From Candidatus Nanopelagicales bacterium (lineage in GTDB: Bacteria > Actinomycetota > Actinomycetes > S36-B12 > UBA5976): a stretch of DNA of 9,291 nt. The stretch is taken from the NCBI GenBank assembly GCA_021742025.1, contig JAIOWT010000031.1, positions 1 through 9,291 on the forward strand, given 5' to 3'. The notes beneath the pieces were generated by a model. That model did no database searches. It was not told the origin of the DNA and saw only the letters and a list, made by a program, of their open reading frames with translations. Numbering within the stretch: the stretch's first letter is position 1; each line of letters opens with the position of its first letter. Of this stretch, positions 1 through 8,277 are shown in pieces. A program made the position numbers and the translations under genes.

Positions 1-2814
1 AGCAAACGCAGTTCCAAAGTCCACATCGATTCCCATGACTTCACCGGTTGATTTCATTTCAGGGCCAAGCACTGTGTCTACGCCCATAAATCTGGCGAAT
101 GGTAGGACTGCTTCCTTAACGCTCACTGCGCTTCCAACTGGTGCATCCCCACCGTCACCAACTGGGCGCAAGAAGCCTTCCATGCGAAGGGTTGCGATTG
201 AATCCCCTACTGCGATTCGAGCTGCAGCTTTTGCCAATGAGATACCAGTTGCTTTGGAAACGAATGGCACCGTGCGCGAAGCCCGAGGATTTGCTTCGAG
301 TACATACAAAATTCCATTAGCTAGGGCGTATTGCACATTTAGCAGGCCGCGTACGCCAACACCTTTTGCAATTCCAAGAGTTGAAGTTCGGATCCGGTCG
401 ATTTCAGCCGGACCAAGTGTGTAAGGCGGAAGTGAACAAGCGGAGTCACCCGAATGGATTCCAGCTTCTTCGATGTGTTCCATGACACCACCGAGATAAA
501 GGTCAGTTCCGTCATAAAGCGCATCAACGTCGATTTCAATCGCATCATCTAAGAAGCGATCTACCAGAACTGGATGCTCCGGATTGACTTGCGCTGCTCG
601 AGTTAGGTAATCATGCAACATAGTTTCGTCGTAAACAATTTCCATGCCACGGCCACCAAGTACAAATGACGGGCGAACCAGAACTGGGTATCCGATTCGA
701 TTGGCAATCTCTCGGGCATCCTCAAACGAAGTAGCCATACCGTGTTCTGGTGATGGCAATCCGGCCTTTTCGAGGACTTCGCCAAACGCGCCGCGCTCTT
801 CGGCAAGGTGAATTGCCTCTGGCGCAGTTCCAAGTAACGTTACACCCGCGTCTTTCAGTCCTTGCGCTAAACCAAGTGGAGTTTGGCCACCAAGTTGAGT
901 GATAACACCAAGCACCGGTCCAGCCAAAGTTTCCGCATGGATTACTTCAAGTACGTCTTCCAGAGTGAGTGGCTCGAAGTAAAGGCGACTTGAAGTGTCA
1001 TAGTCAGTTGAGACTGTCTCTGGGTTGCAGTTGATCATGATGGTGTCTAAACCTTTTTCTCGCAAAGTGAGCGAGGCATGCACACAGGAATAATCAAATT
1101 CAATTCCTTGTCCAATTCGGTTAGGTCCAGAACCAAGAATTATGACTGCCGGATTAGCACGTGGCAGAACTTCAGTTTCCTGGTCATACGAGGAGTAGTA
1201 ATAAGGCGTGAGTGCAGCAAACTCGGCTGCGCAAGTATCAACAGTTTTGTAAACCGGGCGAACATCTAAGGTGTGGCGAATTCCGCGAACTTCAGCTTCG
1301 GAAATTCCCCGAATCAAACCAATCTGCGCATCTGAGAATCCGTGACGCTTAGCCGCAACGATAGTTTGGCGATCCAGTGCTGATTCAGCTTTGAGTTCAC
1401 GGGCAACTTCGCAAAGCAAAACGATTTGATCCAAAAACCAAGGATCAATCTTGGTGGCTTCAAAGACTTGTTCGACAGATGCCCCAGCCCAAAGTGCCAA
1501 CTGGACTTGGTTTAGGCGACCATCGGTTGGGATCTTCATTTTTGTTAGCAAGTCAGCGATGTCTATTGACTTTGGATCTTGAGACCAGACAAAAAGGTTT
1601 TCTTTACGTTCTATCGAGCGAAGTGCCTTGTGCAAGGCCTCGGTGAAGTTACGACCGATAGCCATCGCCTCGCCCACTGATTTCATTGTTGTAGTCAACG
1701 TCTGGTCTGCATTTGGGAACTTCTCAAATGCGAATCGTGGAATCTTTACAACTACGTAATCTAATGATGGCTCAAATGAGGCTGGTGTTTCTTTGGTGAT
1801 GTCATTTGGAATTTCATCGAGGGTGTAACCGATTGCTAGGCGCGCAGCGATCTTTGCTATCGGGAATCCAGTTGCCTTACTGGCAAGAGCTGATGATCGC
1901 GAGACTCGAGGGTTCATTTCGATCACAATGATGCGACCATCTGCCGGATTGACTGCGAATTGAATGTTGCAACCACCGGTATCTACACCTACGGCGCGAA
2001 TGATTGCGATGCCAAGGTCGCGAAGCTTTTGAAACTCGCGATCGGTAAGAGTCATTGAAGGCGCAACTGTTATGGAATCGCCAGTATGAACACCCATTGG
2101 GTCAACGTTTTCAATGGAACAAACGACTACCACGTTGTCCTTGTTGTCGCGCATTAACTCAAGTTCGTATTCTTTCCAGCCGATGATTGATTCCTCGAGT
2201 AGAACTTCAGTCGTTGGGCTGGCTTGCAATCCAAGTCCAGCAATTCGATGTAAATCTTCTTCGCTGTAGGCAATACCTGAACCGGCGCCACCCATAGTGA
2301 AAGATGGCCGGACTACAACCGGGTAACCAAGTACTTTTACGCCATCTAAGCAATCTTGCATCGTGTGACAAACAAAAGACTTTGCACTTTCGCCACCAAT
2401 GTCAGCGACAATCTGGCGGAATAGCTCGCGGTTTTCACCGCGTTCGATGGCATCAACGTCAGCACCGATTAGTTCTACGTTGTATTTATCCAAGACGCCA
2501 TTTTTAAACAATGCGATTGCAGTGTTAAGTGCGGTCTGACCGCCAAGTGTTGGAAGTAGCGCGTCGGGTCGCTCGCGCTCAATGATTGTGGCTACCACTT
2601 CGGGAGTAATCGGCTCGATGTACGTGGCATCGGCAAACTCTGGATCAGTCATGATTGTCGCTGGGTTGCTATTAACCAGAATTACTCGAAGGCCTTCAGC
2701 CTTTAGTACTCGACAAGCTTGAGTTCCGGAGTAATCGAATTCACAGGCTTGGCCGATAACAATCGGTCCTGAACCAATAACCATCACTGATTTGATGTCA
2801 CTGCGACGAGGCAT
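1..2814 (-). CDS. carB: Carbamoyl-phosphate synthase large subunit, C-terminus cut by window edge
   Basis: CarB makes carbamoyl phosphate from bicarbonate, two ATP and ammonia channelled from CarA, feeding pyrimidine and arginine synthesis in the cytoplasm. I read the frame through 938 codons with no stop or frameshift. The family's internal duplication is plain: [15 protein letters not shown] begins at residue 14 and [15 protein letters not shown] at 561. The first ATP-grasp half has R169, E215, H243, Q285, E299 and N301, at the same numbers as in E. coli. The second has R714, H787, E840 and N842, one less than E. coli. The frame leaves the window in [15 protein letters not shown], just where the C-terminal allosteric (MGS-like) domain should begin, so roughly 135-170 residues are missing. 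The ATG shares one base with the carA stop (TAATG) and follows a strong GGAGGG. Identification is essentially certain; effector control cannot be judged here. Confidence 0.98.
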   Translation of the reverse strand, partial: MPRRSDIKSVMVIGSGPIVIGQACEFDYSGTQACRVLKAEGLRVILVNSNPATIMTDPEFADATYIEPITPEVVATIIERERPDALLPTLGGQTALNTAIALFKNGVLDKYNVELIGADVDAIERGENRELFRQIVADIGGESAKSFVCHTMQDCLDGVKVLGYPVVVRPSFTMGGAGSGIAYSEEDLHRIAGLGLQASPTTEVLLEESIIGWKEYELELMRDNKDNVVVVCSIENVDPMGVHTGDSITVAPSMTLTDREFQKLRDLGIAIIRAVGVDTGGCNIQFAVNPADGRIIVIEMNPRVSRSSALASKATGFPIAKIAARLAIGYTLDEIPNDITKETPASFEPSLDYVVVKIPRFAFEKFPNADQTLTTTMKSVGEAMAIGRNFTEALHKALRSIERKENLFVWSQDPKSIDIADLLTKMKIPTDGRLNQVQLALWAGASVEQVFEATKIDPWFLDQIVLLCEVARELKAESALDRQTIVAAKRHGFSDAQIGLIRGISEAEVRGIRHTLDVRPVYKTVDTCAAEFAALTPYYYSSYDQETEVLPRANPAVIILGSGPNRIGQGIEFDYSCVHASLTLREKGLDTIMINCNPETVSTDYDTSSRLYFEPLTLEDVLEVIHAETLAGPVLGVITQLGGQTPLGLAQGLKDAGVTLLGTAPEAIHLAEERGAFGEVLEKAGLPSPEHGMATSFEDAREIANRIGYPVLVRPSFVLGGRGMEIVYDETMLHDYLTRAAQVNPEHPVLVDRFLDDAIEIDVDALYDGTDLYLGGVMEHIEEAGIHSGDSACSLPPYTLGPAEIDRIRTSTLGIAKGVGVRGLLNVQYALANGILYVLEANPRASRTVPFVSKATGISLAKAAARIAVGDSIATLRMEGFLRPVGDGGDAPVGSAVSVKEAVLPFARFMGVDTVLGPEMKSTGEVMGIDVDFGTAFA

Positions 2815-3929
2815 TAGCGCTTACCCTCCATCAGTTCAACAAATCGATCAAACAAGTAAGCCGAATCATGCGGGCCAGCGGCTGCTTCAGGGTGGTACTG
2901 AACACTGAATGCTGGAACGTCTACACATTCCAAACCTTCGACCACATTGTCGTTTAGACATACATGGCTTACTCGAACTGTGCCGTAAGGCGTTTGGGAG
3001 TCTCGATCAATCGGCGCATCAACTGCAAACCCATGGTTATGTGCAGTCACTTCAACTTTGTTAGTCGTGCGATCCATAACTGGCTGATTGATTCCACGGT
3101 GTCCGTAACGAAGTTTGTAGGTACCAAAACCCAGCGCACGTCCTAGGATTTGATTCCCAAAACAAATGCCAAAGAATGGTCGCTTGGCATCAAGTGTTGC
3201 TTGCACAAGTGAAATTGCGTGTAACGCAGTTGCCGGATCACCTGGGCCATTTGAAACGAAGATGCCATCTGGGCCGGCTGCTAACAAATCTTCAGCCGAG
3301 ATGTTTGCGGGAACGACATGAACTTCAATCCCCCGCTGGGCCATCAAATGCGGAGTCATCGACTTAATTCCTAAGTCAAGGGCGGCAACTTGAAACTTCT
3401 TGGTTCCGACTGCAGGAACTATGTAAGTTTCCTTAGTTGAAACGGTCTCGGAAAAGCTAGCGCCCGACATTTCTGGAACTTCGCGAACTTTGTTCAACAA
3501 TGATTCGATGTCTTGTTCAGCGGCAGTGCCAGAAAAGATGCCAACGCGCATCGCGCCATGTTCGCGTAAGTGTCTTGTCAAAGCACGAGTATCAACGTCA
3601 CTAATGCCAACTACATTTTGGTTTCGAAGTTCATCATCAAGACTTATGGTTGAGCGCCAGTTTGATGGGCGGCGAGCTGGGTCACGGACTACGTAACCAG
3701 AAACCCAAATTTGCTGTGATTCGTCGTCTTCATCGTTCCAGCCGGTGTTTCCTATATGAGGAGCTGTTTGCACTACTACTTGACCACAGTATGAAGGGTC
3801 AGTGATTGTCTCTTGGTACCCCGTCATTCCAGTTGAGAAAACGGCTTCGCCAAAAGCACTTCCATCGGCACCATATGAACGACCTGTGAATACTTGACCA
3901 TCTTCAAGTACTAGGACGGCTCGGGTCAT
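2814..3929 (-). CDS. carA: Carbamoyl-phosphate synthase small (glutaminase) subunit
   Basis: CarA hydrolyses glutamine and passes ammonia through a tunnel to CarB. The 371-residue length is close to the usual 360-390. An N-terminal small-chain domain (about 1-175) has [10 protein letters not shown] at 31-40 and DPSYCGQ at 44-50. The C-terminal class I glutamine amidotransferase domain (about 178-365) has SNGPGDP at 226-232, the nucleophile elbow GICFGNQ with Cys256, and the rest of the triad in QYHPE (His346, Glu348). GICFGNQ in place of the E. coli GICLGHQ is, as I recall, usual in actinobacteria. The ATG overlaps the pyrC stop by four bases (ATGA), with GGAG ten bases upstream; the stop shares one base with carB. 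The triad is complete and there is no sign of damage. Confidence 0.98.
   Translation of the reverse strand: MTRAVLVLEDGQVFTGRSYGADGSAFGEAVFSTGMTGYQETITDPSYCGQVVVQTAPHIGNTGWNDEDDESQQIWVSGYVVRDPARRPSNWRSTISLDDELRNQNVVGISDVDTRALTRHLREHGAMRVGIFSGTAAEQDIESLLNKVREVPEMSGASFSETVSTKETYIVPAVGTKKFQVAALDLGIKSMTPHLMAQRGIEVHVVPANISAEDLLAAGPDGIFVSNGPGDPATALHAISLVQATLDAKRPFFGICFGNQILGRALGFGTYKLRYGHRGINQPVMDRTTNKVEVTAHNHGFAVDAPIDRDSQTPYGTVRVSHVCLNDNVVEGLECVDVPAFSVQYHPEAAAGPHDSAYLFDRFVELMEGKR
2824..2829 (-). promoter_or_regulatory. Shine-Dalgarno site of carB inside carA
   Basis: GGAGGG lies within the last codons of carA, nine bases before the carB ATG. It is the strongest ribosome site inside the operon and fixes the carB start at 2814. 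It suggests carB can be initiated independently as well as by reinitiation after carA, which would help keep the two subunits equimolar. Confidence 0.75.
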
Positions 3930-5209
3930 GCGTTAAGTTCTCCGTTCAGCACAGTTGGTTTACCGCGATAGAACGTTGCAACAACTTTGCCGGGAAGGGT
4001 GCGTCCTGCGTACGGGGTATTACGACTTGCACTTACAGTCTTTCGTGCGTCCACTTCTTGACTTGCACGGGGATCAAAAATTACCAAGTTTGCAGGGGAA
4101 CCAACTTCAATTGGCTGGCCCTGGGTGCTGACTCTGCCAATTTGAGCCGGTGCTACCGACATTCGATCTGCAACTGCGGCCCAATTCATTAGTCCGGTTT
4201 GCACCATAGTTTCGTAAACCACACTCAGCGCACTTTCCAGTCCAGTCATACCAAAAGCTGCGGCAGTCCACTCGCAATCCTTGTCTTCGGAAGGATGTGG
4301 TGCATGATCAGTTGCCACAATGTTGATAGTTCCATCTGCTAAACCGGCACGAACGGCTTCGACATCTGCTTTAGTGCGAAGCGGCGGATTCACTTTATAG
4401 ATCGGATCGTAGGATTCAACGACCTCGTCAGTGAAGTACAAGTGATGTGGTGTTACTTCAGCAGTGACATTAATCCCGCGGGACTTAGCCCAACGGATGA
4501 TTTCGACACTGCCCGCGGTCGAAAGATGGCACACGTGCAATCGTGAACCAACGTGGTGGGCTAGCAATACATCACGCGCGATGATCGCTTCTTCGGCGAC
4601 TGCTGGCCAGCCGGCAAGGCCCAACTTTCCAGAAACAACGCCTTCATTCATTTGGGCGCCTTCAGTCAATCTTGGTTCTTGAGCATGCTGGGCAACTACA
4701 CCATCGAAGGCCTTTACATACTCAAGTGCTCGACGCATTAACGCAGCATCATGTACGCACTTACCGTCATCACTGAACACTCGAACTGCTGCTGCGCTAT
4801 CTGCCATCGCACCTAGTTCAGCAAGCGCAGTTCCTTCAAGTCCCATAGTGACTGCGCCAACTGGACGCACATCTACTAACCCAGCTTCTTGACCAAGTCG
4901 CCAAACTTGTTCAACAACACCTGCAGTATCAGCAACCGGATTAGTGTTTGCCATCGCGTGCACTGCAGTAAATCCGCCCATAGCTGCGGCGCGACTTCCC
5001 GACAAAACTGTTTCGGCATCTTCGCGGCCAGGTTCACGTAAGTGAGTGTGAAGGTCAACTAGACCAGGCAATGCAACACAGCCTGAACCGTCTACGGTCT
5101 GGTCTGCAGTTAGGCCAGAACCAATCTGGGCGATCACACCATCTTTAACAACAATGTCAGTTGGTTTCCCATCCAAAATTGCGACGTCTTTGATTACGTA
5201 GCTAGTCAT
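3926..5209 (-). CDS. pyrC: Dihydroorotase (class I type)
   Basis: PyrC is a zinc amidohydrolase that cyclises carbamoyl-aspartate to dihydroorotate, the third step of UMP synthesis. Its 427 residues fit the longer class I enzymes (about 420-430), not the shorter E. coli type (about 348). Metal and substrate motifs appear in order: [10 protein letters not shown] (His54, His56, Arg58), ANTNP (Asn90), FSDDGK (Asp147-Asp148), AQHAQE (His175), HVCHLST (His228) and ATDHAPHP (Asp301, His305). The last 55 or so residues form the usual amidohydrolase return to the small domain (SPANLVIFD at 371-379). The ATG shares one base with the pyrB stop and has GGAG eight bases upstream. Allantoinase and hydantoinase are relatives, but the operon position and motifs make dihydroorotase clear. 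Class I enzymes may form complexes with PyrB, as in Aquifex; that is inference here. Confidence 0.97.
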   Translation of the reverse strand: MTSYVIKDVAILDGKPTDIVVKDGVIAQIGSGLTADQTVDGSGCVALPGLVDLHTHLREPGREDAETVLSGSRAAAMGGFTAVHAMANTNPVADTAGVVEQVWRLGQEAGLVDVRPVGAVTMGLEGTALAELGAMADSAAAVRVFSDDGKCVHDAALMRRALEYVKAFDGVVAQHAQEPRLTEGAQMNEGVVSGKLGLAGWPAVAEEAIIARDVLLAHHVGSRLHVCHLSTAGSVEIIRWAKSRGINVTAEVTPHHLYFTDEVVESYDPIYKVNPPLRTKADVEAVRAGLADGTINIVATDHAPHPSEDKDCEWTAAAFGMTGLESALSVVYETMVQTGLMNWAAVADRMSVAPAQIGRVSTQGQPIEVGSPANLVIFDPRASQEVDARKTVSASRNTPYAGRTLPGKVVATFYRGKPTVLNGELNA

Positions 5210-6144
5210 TACATTGACTCCGATCCGCCAAGAATTAAGTACAGGACAGCCATGCGCACACTGACGCCATTGGCAACTTGCTCAACAATCACTGAGCGCT
5301 GGGAATCTGCGACATCTGCTGAAATTTCCATACCTCGGTTCATTGGACCTGGGTGCATGACTACTGCAGATTCACCAAGGCGATTCATTCGAGCCACGTT
5401 CAAGCCATACCGACTGCTGTACTCGTGTGCGTTTGGAAAGTAAGCAGCATTCATTCGCTCGCGCTGTACGCGCAACATCATTACGGCATCAGAGCCTTCT
5501 AAGGATGCATCGAGATCGTAGGAAACTTCGCAATCCCAATCTTCAACGCCATACGGAAGTAAAGTTGGCGGCGCAACTAATCGAACTTTTGCGCCAAGCG
5601 TGTTTAGCAGCAAGACATTTGATCGAGCCACACGACTGTGCAAGATGTCGCCAACTATGGTCACATTCACGCCCGTTAAGTCACCTTCGCCATTTCGAAG
5701 GTGATTACGCAGCGTGAAGGCATCTAGCAGCGCTTGCGTTGGATGTTCATGCGTGCCGTCGCCAGCATTTACAACTCCCCCAGAAATCCAACCAGCATTT
5801 GCTAATCGATGCGGTGCGCCACTGCTGTTATGACGAATTACCACCGCGTCGGCTCCCATGGCTTCAAGAGTCAGTGCGGTGTCTTTCAAACTTTCACCTT
5901 TGGAAACGCTAGATCCTTTGGCGGAAAAGTTGATGACATCTGCGCTCAATCGTTTTGCCGCAGCTTCAAATGAAATTCGGGTGCGAGTTGAGTCTTCGTA
6001 GAACAGGTTTACGACGGTGCGACCACGTAGCGGTGGAAGTTTGCCAACTCCTTGCTCCGTGGCAGCAGCTAGTTGCTTGGCAGTGTCTAAAACCAAGATT
6101 GCATCTTCGTAACTTAAATCTGCAGCGCTTAATAGATGCTTCAT
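5209..6144 (-). CDS. pyrB: Aspartate carbamoyltransferase catalytic subunit
   Basis: PyrB transfers the carbamoyl group to aspartate, the committed step of UMP synthesis. The 311 residues match the catalytic chain. The carbamoyl-phosphate domain has STRTRISFE at 52-60 (Ser52, Arg54, Thr55), the mobile loop SSVSKGES around 78-85 with Lys82, and [10 protein letters not shown] at 132-141 (His134, Gln137). The aspartate domain has [11 protein letters not shown] near 165-175, LRVQRER at 224-230 and HPGPMNRG at 264-271. No pyrI regulatory subunit and no fused dihydroorotase is present, so this looks like the unregulated, PyrR-associated kind. The ATG overlaps the pyrR stop by four bases (ATGA). Only a weak GAGCG precedes it, the poorest ribosome site in the operon, so PyrB synthesis probably depends on ribosomes finishing pyrR. 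Confidence 0.97.
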   Translation of the reverse strand: MKHLLSAADLSYEDAILVLDTAKQLAAATEQGVGKLPPLRGRTVVNLFYEDSTRTRISFEAAAKRLSADVINFSAKGSSVSKGESLKDTALTLEAMGADAVVIRHNSSGAPHRLANAGWISGGVVNAGDGTHEHPTQALLDAFTLRNHLRNGEGDLTGVNVTIVGDILHSRVARSNVLLLNTLGAKVRLVAPPTLLPYGVEDWDCEVSYDLDASLEGSDAVMMLRVQRERMNAAYFPNAHEYSSRYGLNVARMNRLGESAVVMHPGPMNRGMEISADVADSQRSVIVEQVANGVSVRMAVLYLILGGSESM

Positions 6145-6695
6145 GATTCACGCTCGATTCGAACGTCATCGACTCCGTCGTGTTCAATCAAGTTCACTTG
6201 GATCTTTTCCGATCTAGAGGTCGGCAAATTCTTTCCTACGTAATCGGCGCGAATTGGAAGTTCGCGGTGGCCACGATCGACCAGTACGGCAAGTTGTACA
6301 AGCTCTGGGCGACCATGTTCGGAAATTGCATCCAGGGCTGCTCGGATTGTCCGTCCTGAGAAAAGTACGTCATCAACCAAGATCACCAGGCGACCTTCGA
6401 TGCCTTCTGGTGGGATGGTGGTTGGGAGCAGGGCGCGAGCTGGACGCGACCTGAGATCATCTCGGTACATTGTGATGTCAATTGCGCCAACCGAGACTGG
6501 ACTGCCTTGGATTTCGGATATTTTCTGACCCAGCCGAGTGGCAAGTGTTGCGCCTCGGGTTGGAATTCCCATCAAAGTTAAGTTTGTGGCACCCTGCGTG
6601 CGATCAATAATTTCGTGGGCTAACCGAGTTAAGGCGCGAGATATATCGCTGGAATCTAGGACTACGCGTCCTTGCGGCTCAAAGTCGTGCGTCAT
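6141..6695 (-). CDS. pyrR: PyrR, UMP-sensing RNA-binding regulator of the pyr operon (also uracil phosphoribosyltransferase-like)
   Basis: PyrR binds pyr mRNA when UMP is high and lowers expression of the operon; many homologues also convert uracil and PRPP to UMP. The 184 residues match the family. The PRPP-binding motif [13 protein letters not shown] lies at 104-116, with GIPTRG at 43-48 and DITMYRDDL at 73-81. Residues that, as I recall, were shown by mutation to matter for RNA binding in B. subtilis PyrR (Thr18, Arg19, His22, His140, Arg141, Arg146, Lys152) have counterparts here: Thr23, Arg24, His27, His143, Arg144, Arg149 and Lys155. Together with the hairpin immediately upstream, this suggests a working RNA regulator rather than only an enzyme. 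The ATG has GGAGG seven bases upstream. The gene is first in the pyr operon, and its stop overlaps pyrB. Confidence 0.97.
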   Translation of the reverse strand: MTHDFEPQGRVVLDSSDISRALTRLAHEIIDRTQGATNLTLMGIPTRGATLATRLGQKISEIQGSPVSVGAIDITMYRDDLRSRPARALLPTTIPPEGIEGRLVILVDDVLFSGRTIRAALDAISEHGRPELVQLAVLVDRGHRELPIRADYVGKNLPTSRSEKIQVNLIEHDGVDDVRIERES

Positions 6696-6702
6696 CTTCT
6701 TA

Positions 6703-6707
6703 CCTCC
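6703..6707 (-). promoter_or_regulatory. Shine-Dalgarno site of pyrR, partly inside the PyrR hairpin
   Basis: GGAGG with seven bases before the pyrR ATG is close to an ideal ribosome site and confirms the start at 6695. Its first two G residues (6707 and 6706) are also the last two bases of the 3' arm of the predicted PyrR-binding hairpin, so a stable hairpin would hide part of the site. Confidence 0.85.
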
Positions 6708-6737
6708 TTTCCTGCCTCACGGGACAGGTGTTAAAGG
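6706..6737 (-). promoter_or_regulatory. PyrR-binding RNA hairpin in the pyrR leader (translational operator)
   Basis: Read on the minus strand, CCUUU (6737-6733) pairs with AAAGG (6710-6706). A four-base 5' bulge AACA follows, then CCUG (6728-6725) pairs with CAGG (6714-6711), U6724 is unpaired, CC (6723-6722) pairs with GG (6716-6715), and the loop is CGUGA. The core UGUCCCGUGAGGCA matches the PyrR-binding consensus ARUCCNGNGAGGYU, as I recall it, at 12 of 14 positions; the two differences swap an A-U pair for U-A, so pairing is kept. The bulge position also fits known sites. The 3' arm runs into the Shine-Dalgarno sequence and no U-tract follows, so the expected action is UMP/PyrR-dependent block of translation, as reported for Mycobacterium smegmatis. 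Binding itself is inferred. Confidence 0.85.
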
Positions 6738-6765
6738 ATGTCGTGCTTTCAAGCTTTCATCACCT
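6726..6765 (-). promoter_or_regulatory. Possible competing (anti-repressor) fold of the pyrR leader
   Basis: AGGUG (6765-6761) can pair with CACCU (6730-6726), and AAAG (6757-6754) with CUUU (6736-6733), around a 17-base loop. These pairs use up the 5' arms of both stems of the PyrR hairpin, so the two folds exclude each other and this one would leave GGAGG free. It would exist only in transcripts that start upstream of 6765, for example read-through from pyk. The pairing is seen by eye; its stability was not computed. Confidence 0.3.
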
Positions 6766-6770
6766 TAGCA
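6762..6770 (-). promoter_or_regulatory. Candidate extended -10 promoter element for the pyr operon
   Basis: TGC followed by TAAGGT fits the extended -10 pattern TGN-TANNNT. It lies just after the pyk stop. Transcription from about 6755 would give a leader of some 60 bases that still contains the whole PyrR hairpin. No convincing -35 hexamer lies 16-18 bases upstream, and such a short pattern can arise by chance. The operon could instead be read through from pyk, since no terminator separates them. Confidence 0.3.
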
Positions 6771-6773
6771 GGT

Positions 6774-8201
6774 TTAGGCGTTATCTGCGCCATGCCCCAA
6801 TTTATGCACTCGCATGCCGTTAGTTGACCCTGGAATGCCCGGTGGAACACCTGCAATAACCACGATTGGGTCATGCATCTTGAAAATTCCAAAATCCAAA
6901 AGAATTTTGTCGAGTTGTGCCACCATTTCGTCAGTATGCGACACCCGCGGAACTAAGAAGGTCTCGGTTCCCCAAACCAATGAAAGTTGGTTGCGTACGT
7001 GTTCGTTTGGCGTAAATGCCATAATCCGAGTCCTGCTTCGGTGACGGGCAACAAGGCGGGCTGAACTTCCAGTTTCAGTAAATGCGACCAAGCTGACAGC
7101 TTCGACATGGGTTGCCACATCAACTGCTGCAAGGCACATAGCCTTAGCGGTTTCACCTTGGGCATCGTCGGCAAGTTTAGGTAATTTTTCGAGTGCTTCG
7201 GCTTCGATGTGAGTAATGATCTTGCTCATGGTCTCAACAACATGAAGTGGGTCAACGCCAATACTAGTTTCACCTGAAAGCATTAAAGCGTCTGAGCCAT
7301 CTAGCACCGCATTTGCAACATCGCTGGCTTCAGCTCGAGTTGGGCGATTGGAAGTGATCATTGATTCCAGCATTTGGGTTGCCACGATTACTGGCTTGGT
7401 TGCTGCTCGGGCTAATTCGATTGCGCGCTTTTGCACCATAGGTACTTGCTCGAGTGGAAGTTCCACACCCAAATCGCCGCGGGCCACCATGATGCCATCG
7501 AAGGCATCAATGATTTCCTTTAAGTTTTCTACCGCCTGAGGCTTTTCGATTTTGGCAATCACCGGAATGCGGCGACCCTCTTCATCCATAATCTTGTGAA
7601 CGTCGACAACATCTGCGGCACTTCGCACAAATGACAGCGCAATCATGTCAACGCCTTGCCTTAGCGCCCAGCGTAGATCCGCAATGTCTTTTTCCGAAAG
7701 AGCTGGAACGCTAACTGCTACACCCGGCAGATTAATTCCCTTGTTGTCGCTAACAGTGCCCGCTTCAGTAACTTGCGTTATGACGGAGTCCGTTGTGACT
7801 TGTACAACTTCCAATCCGACGCGACCGTCATCAATAAGAATTCGATCGCCGACTTTGCAGTCACCTGGTAGTCCTGAATAAGTAGTGCCACAGATTGTTG
7901 CATCACCGGGTACGTCCTTCGTTGTGATCGTGAATGAATCACCAATCCGAAGTTCGACTGGACCTGATGCAAATCGAGCTAACCTAATTTTTGGGCCCTG
8001 TAAGTCCGCAAGAATTCCTACGCCTTTACCTGAGGAAATTGAAGCAGCGCGAACCAACTCGTAAGAACGCGTATGAACTTCTTGGTCACCATGAGAAAGA
8101 TTCAAACGGGCTACATTCATACCCGCATCAACAAGTTTGTTAATTATTTCCGAAGTAGCAGTAGCCGGACCTAAGGTGCAAACAATTTTTGCGCGGCGCA
8201 C
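6774..8201 (-). CDS. pyk: Pyruvate kinase
   Basis: Pyruvate kinase converts phosphoenolpyruvate and ADP to pyruvate and ATP, the last step of glycolysis. Counted from this GTG the protein has 475 residues, close to the usual 470-480. It shows RRAKIVCTLGPAT at the N-terminus, NVARLNLSHG (29-38), DLQGPKIR (66-73), AKIEKPQAVEN (216-226), MVARGDLGVELP (238-249), VATQMLESM (273-281), RAEASDVANAV and LMLSGETSIG, then a complete C-terminal domain with TETGSSARLVARHR. A longer reading starts at TTG 8216 (480 residues) behind GAGG. I prefer GTG 8201, preceded by AGGA with a six-base gap, because family members start about three residues before KIVCT (Streptomyces MRRSKIVCTLGPA, from memory). The gene follows lgt and precedes pyrR without a terminator. 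Identity is certain; the start is about 65:35. Confidence 0.97.
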   Translation of the reverse strand: MRRAKIVCTLGPATATSEIINKLVDAGMNVARLNLSHGDQEVHTRSYELVRAASISSGKGVGILADLQGPKIRLARFASGPVELRIGDSFTITTKDVPGDATICGTTYSGLPGDCKVGDRILIDDGRVGLEVVQVTTDSVITQVTEAGTVSDNKGINLPGVAVSVPALSEKDIADLRWALRQGVDMIALSFVRSAADVVDVHKIMDEEGRRIPVIAKIEKPQAVENLKEIIDAFDGIMVARGDLGVELPLEQVPMVQKRAIELARAATKPVIVATQMLESMITSNRPTRAEASDVANAVLDGSDALMLSGETSIGVDPLHVVETMSKIITHIEAEALEKLPKLADDAQGETAKAMCLAAVDVATHVEAVSLVAFTETGSSARLVARHRSRTRIMAFTPNEHVRNQLSLVWGTETFLVPRVSHTDEMVAQLDKILLDFGIFKMHDPIVVIAGVPPGIPGSTNGMRVHKLGHGADNA

Positions 8202-8216
8202 AGGTTTTCCTATCAA

Positions 8217-8249
8217 GAGGCTTACCTCAAGTTTACTGGCTAAAGCTTG
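8217..8249 (-). other. Inverted repeats in the pyk leader covering a Shine-Dalgarno site
   Basis: On the minus strand CAAG-C-UUUA (8249-8241) can pair with UAAA-CUUG (8235-8228) as eight pairs with one bulged C and the loop GCCAG. Directly downstream GAGG (8228-8225) can pair with CCUC (8220-8217) across UAAG, hiding the ribosome site that would serve the TTG start at 8216. The two helices share G8228, so they compete at one base. Neither is GC-rich nor followed by a U-tract, so neither is a terminator. A regulatory role is unproven. Confidence 0.3.
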
Positions 8250-8265
8250 CGAACCTGATTGATTC

Positions 8266-8277
8266 GTAACTAGTTAC
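8266..8277. repeat. Perfect 12-bp palindrome over the lgt stop codon
   Basis: GTAACTAGTTAC is an exact palindrome that contains the lgt stop. It has no spacer and no U-tract, so it is not a terminator. It could be a protein-binding dyad or chance. Confidence 0.35.

Noticed and set aside
35..424. A 129-codon open frame on the plus strand
   Set aside because: It lies wholly opposite carB, which reads cleanly with conserved motifs in this stretch. The plus-strand protein has no recognisable domain and is a codon-bias shadow.
1..2814. Possible frameshift or pseudogene in carB, as no complete long frame was at first evident there
   Set aside because: Translating every codon from 2814 to 1 gave 938 residues with no stop and all expected motifs. 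The gene simply runs off the window edge.
5209..6144. PyrB as ornithine carbamoyltransferase
   Set aside because: The HPGPMNRG and LRVQRER motifs, the mobile loop with Lys82 and the position between pyrR and pyrC indicate aspartate carbamoyltransferase.
6724..6752. TTGAAA at 6752-6747 as a -35 element for pyrR
   Set aside because: A 17-base gap puts the -10 at ACCTGT, a poor match. The start of transcription would then fall inside the PyrR hairpin and destroy it.
6745..6758. GAAAGCTTGAAAGC between pyk and pyrR as a terminator
   Set aside because: It is a short direct repeat around AAGCTT. Any stem is about four AT-rich pairs with almost no loop and no U-tract.
6762..6773. ACCTGCTAAGGT as a small hairpin or operator
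   Set aside because: Only four base pairs around GCTA; too short to support by itself. The AGGUG part is used in the more extensive alternative fold.
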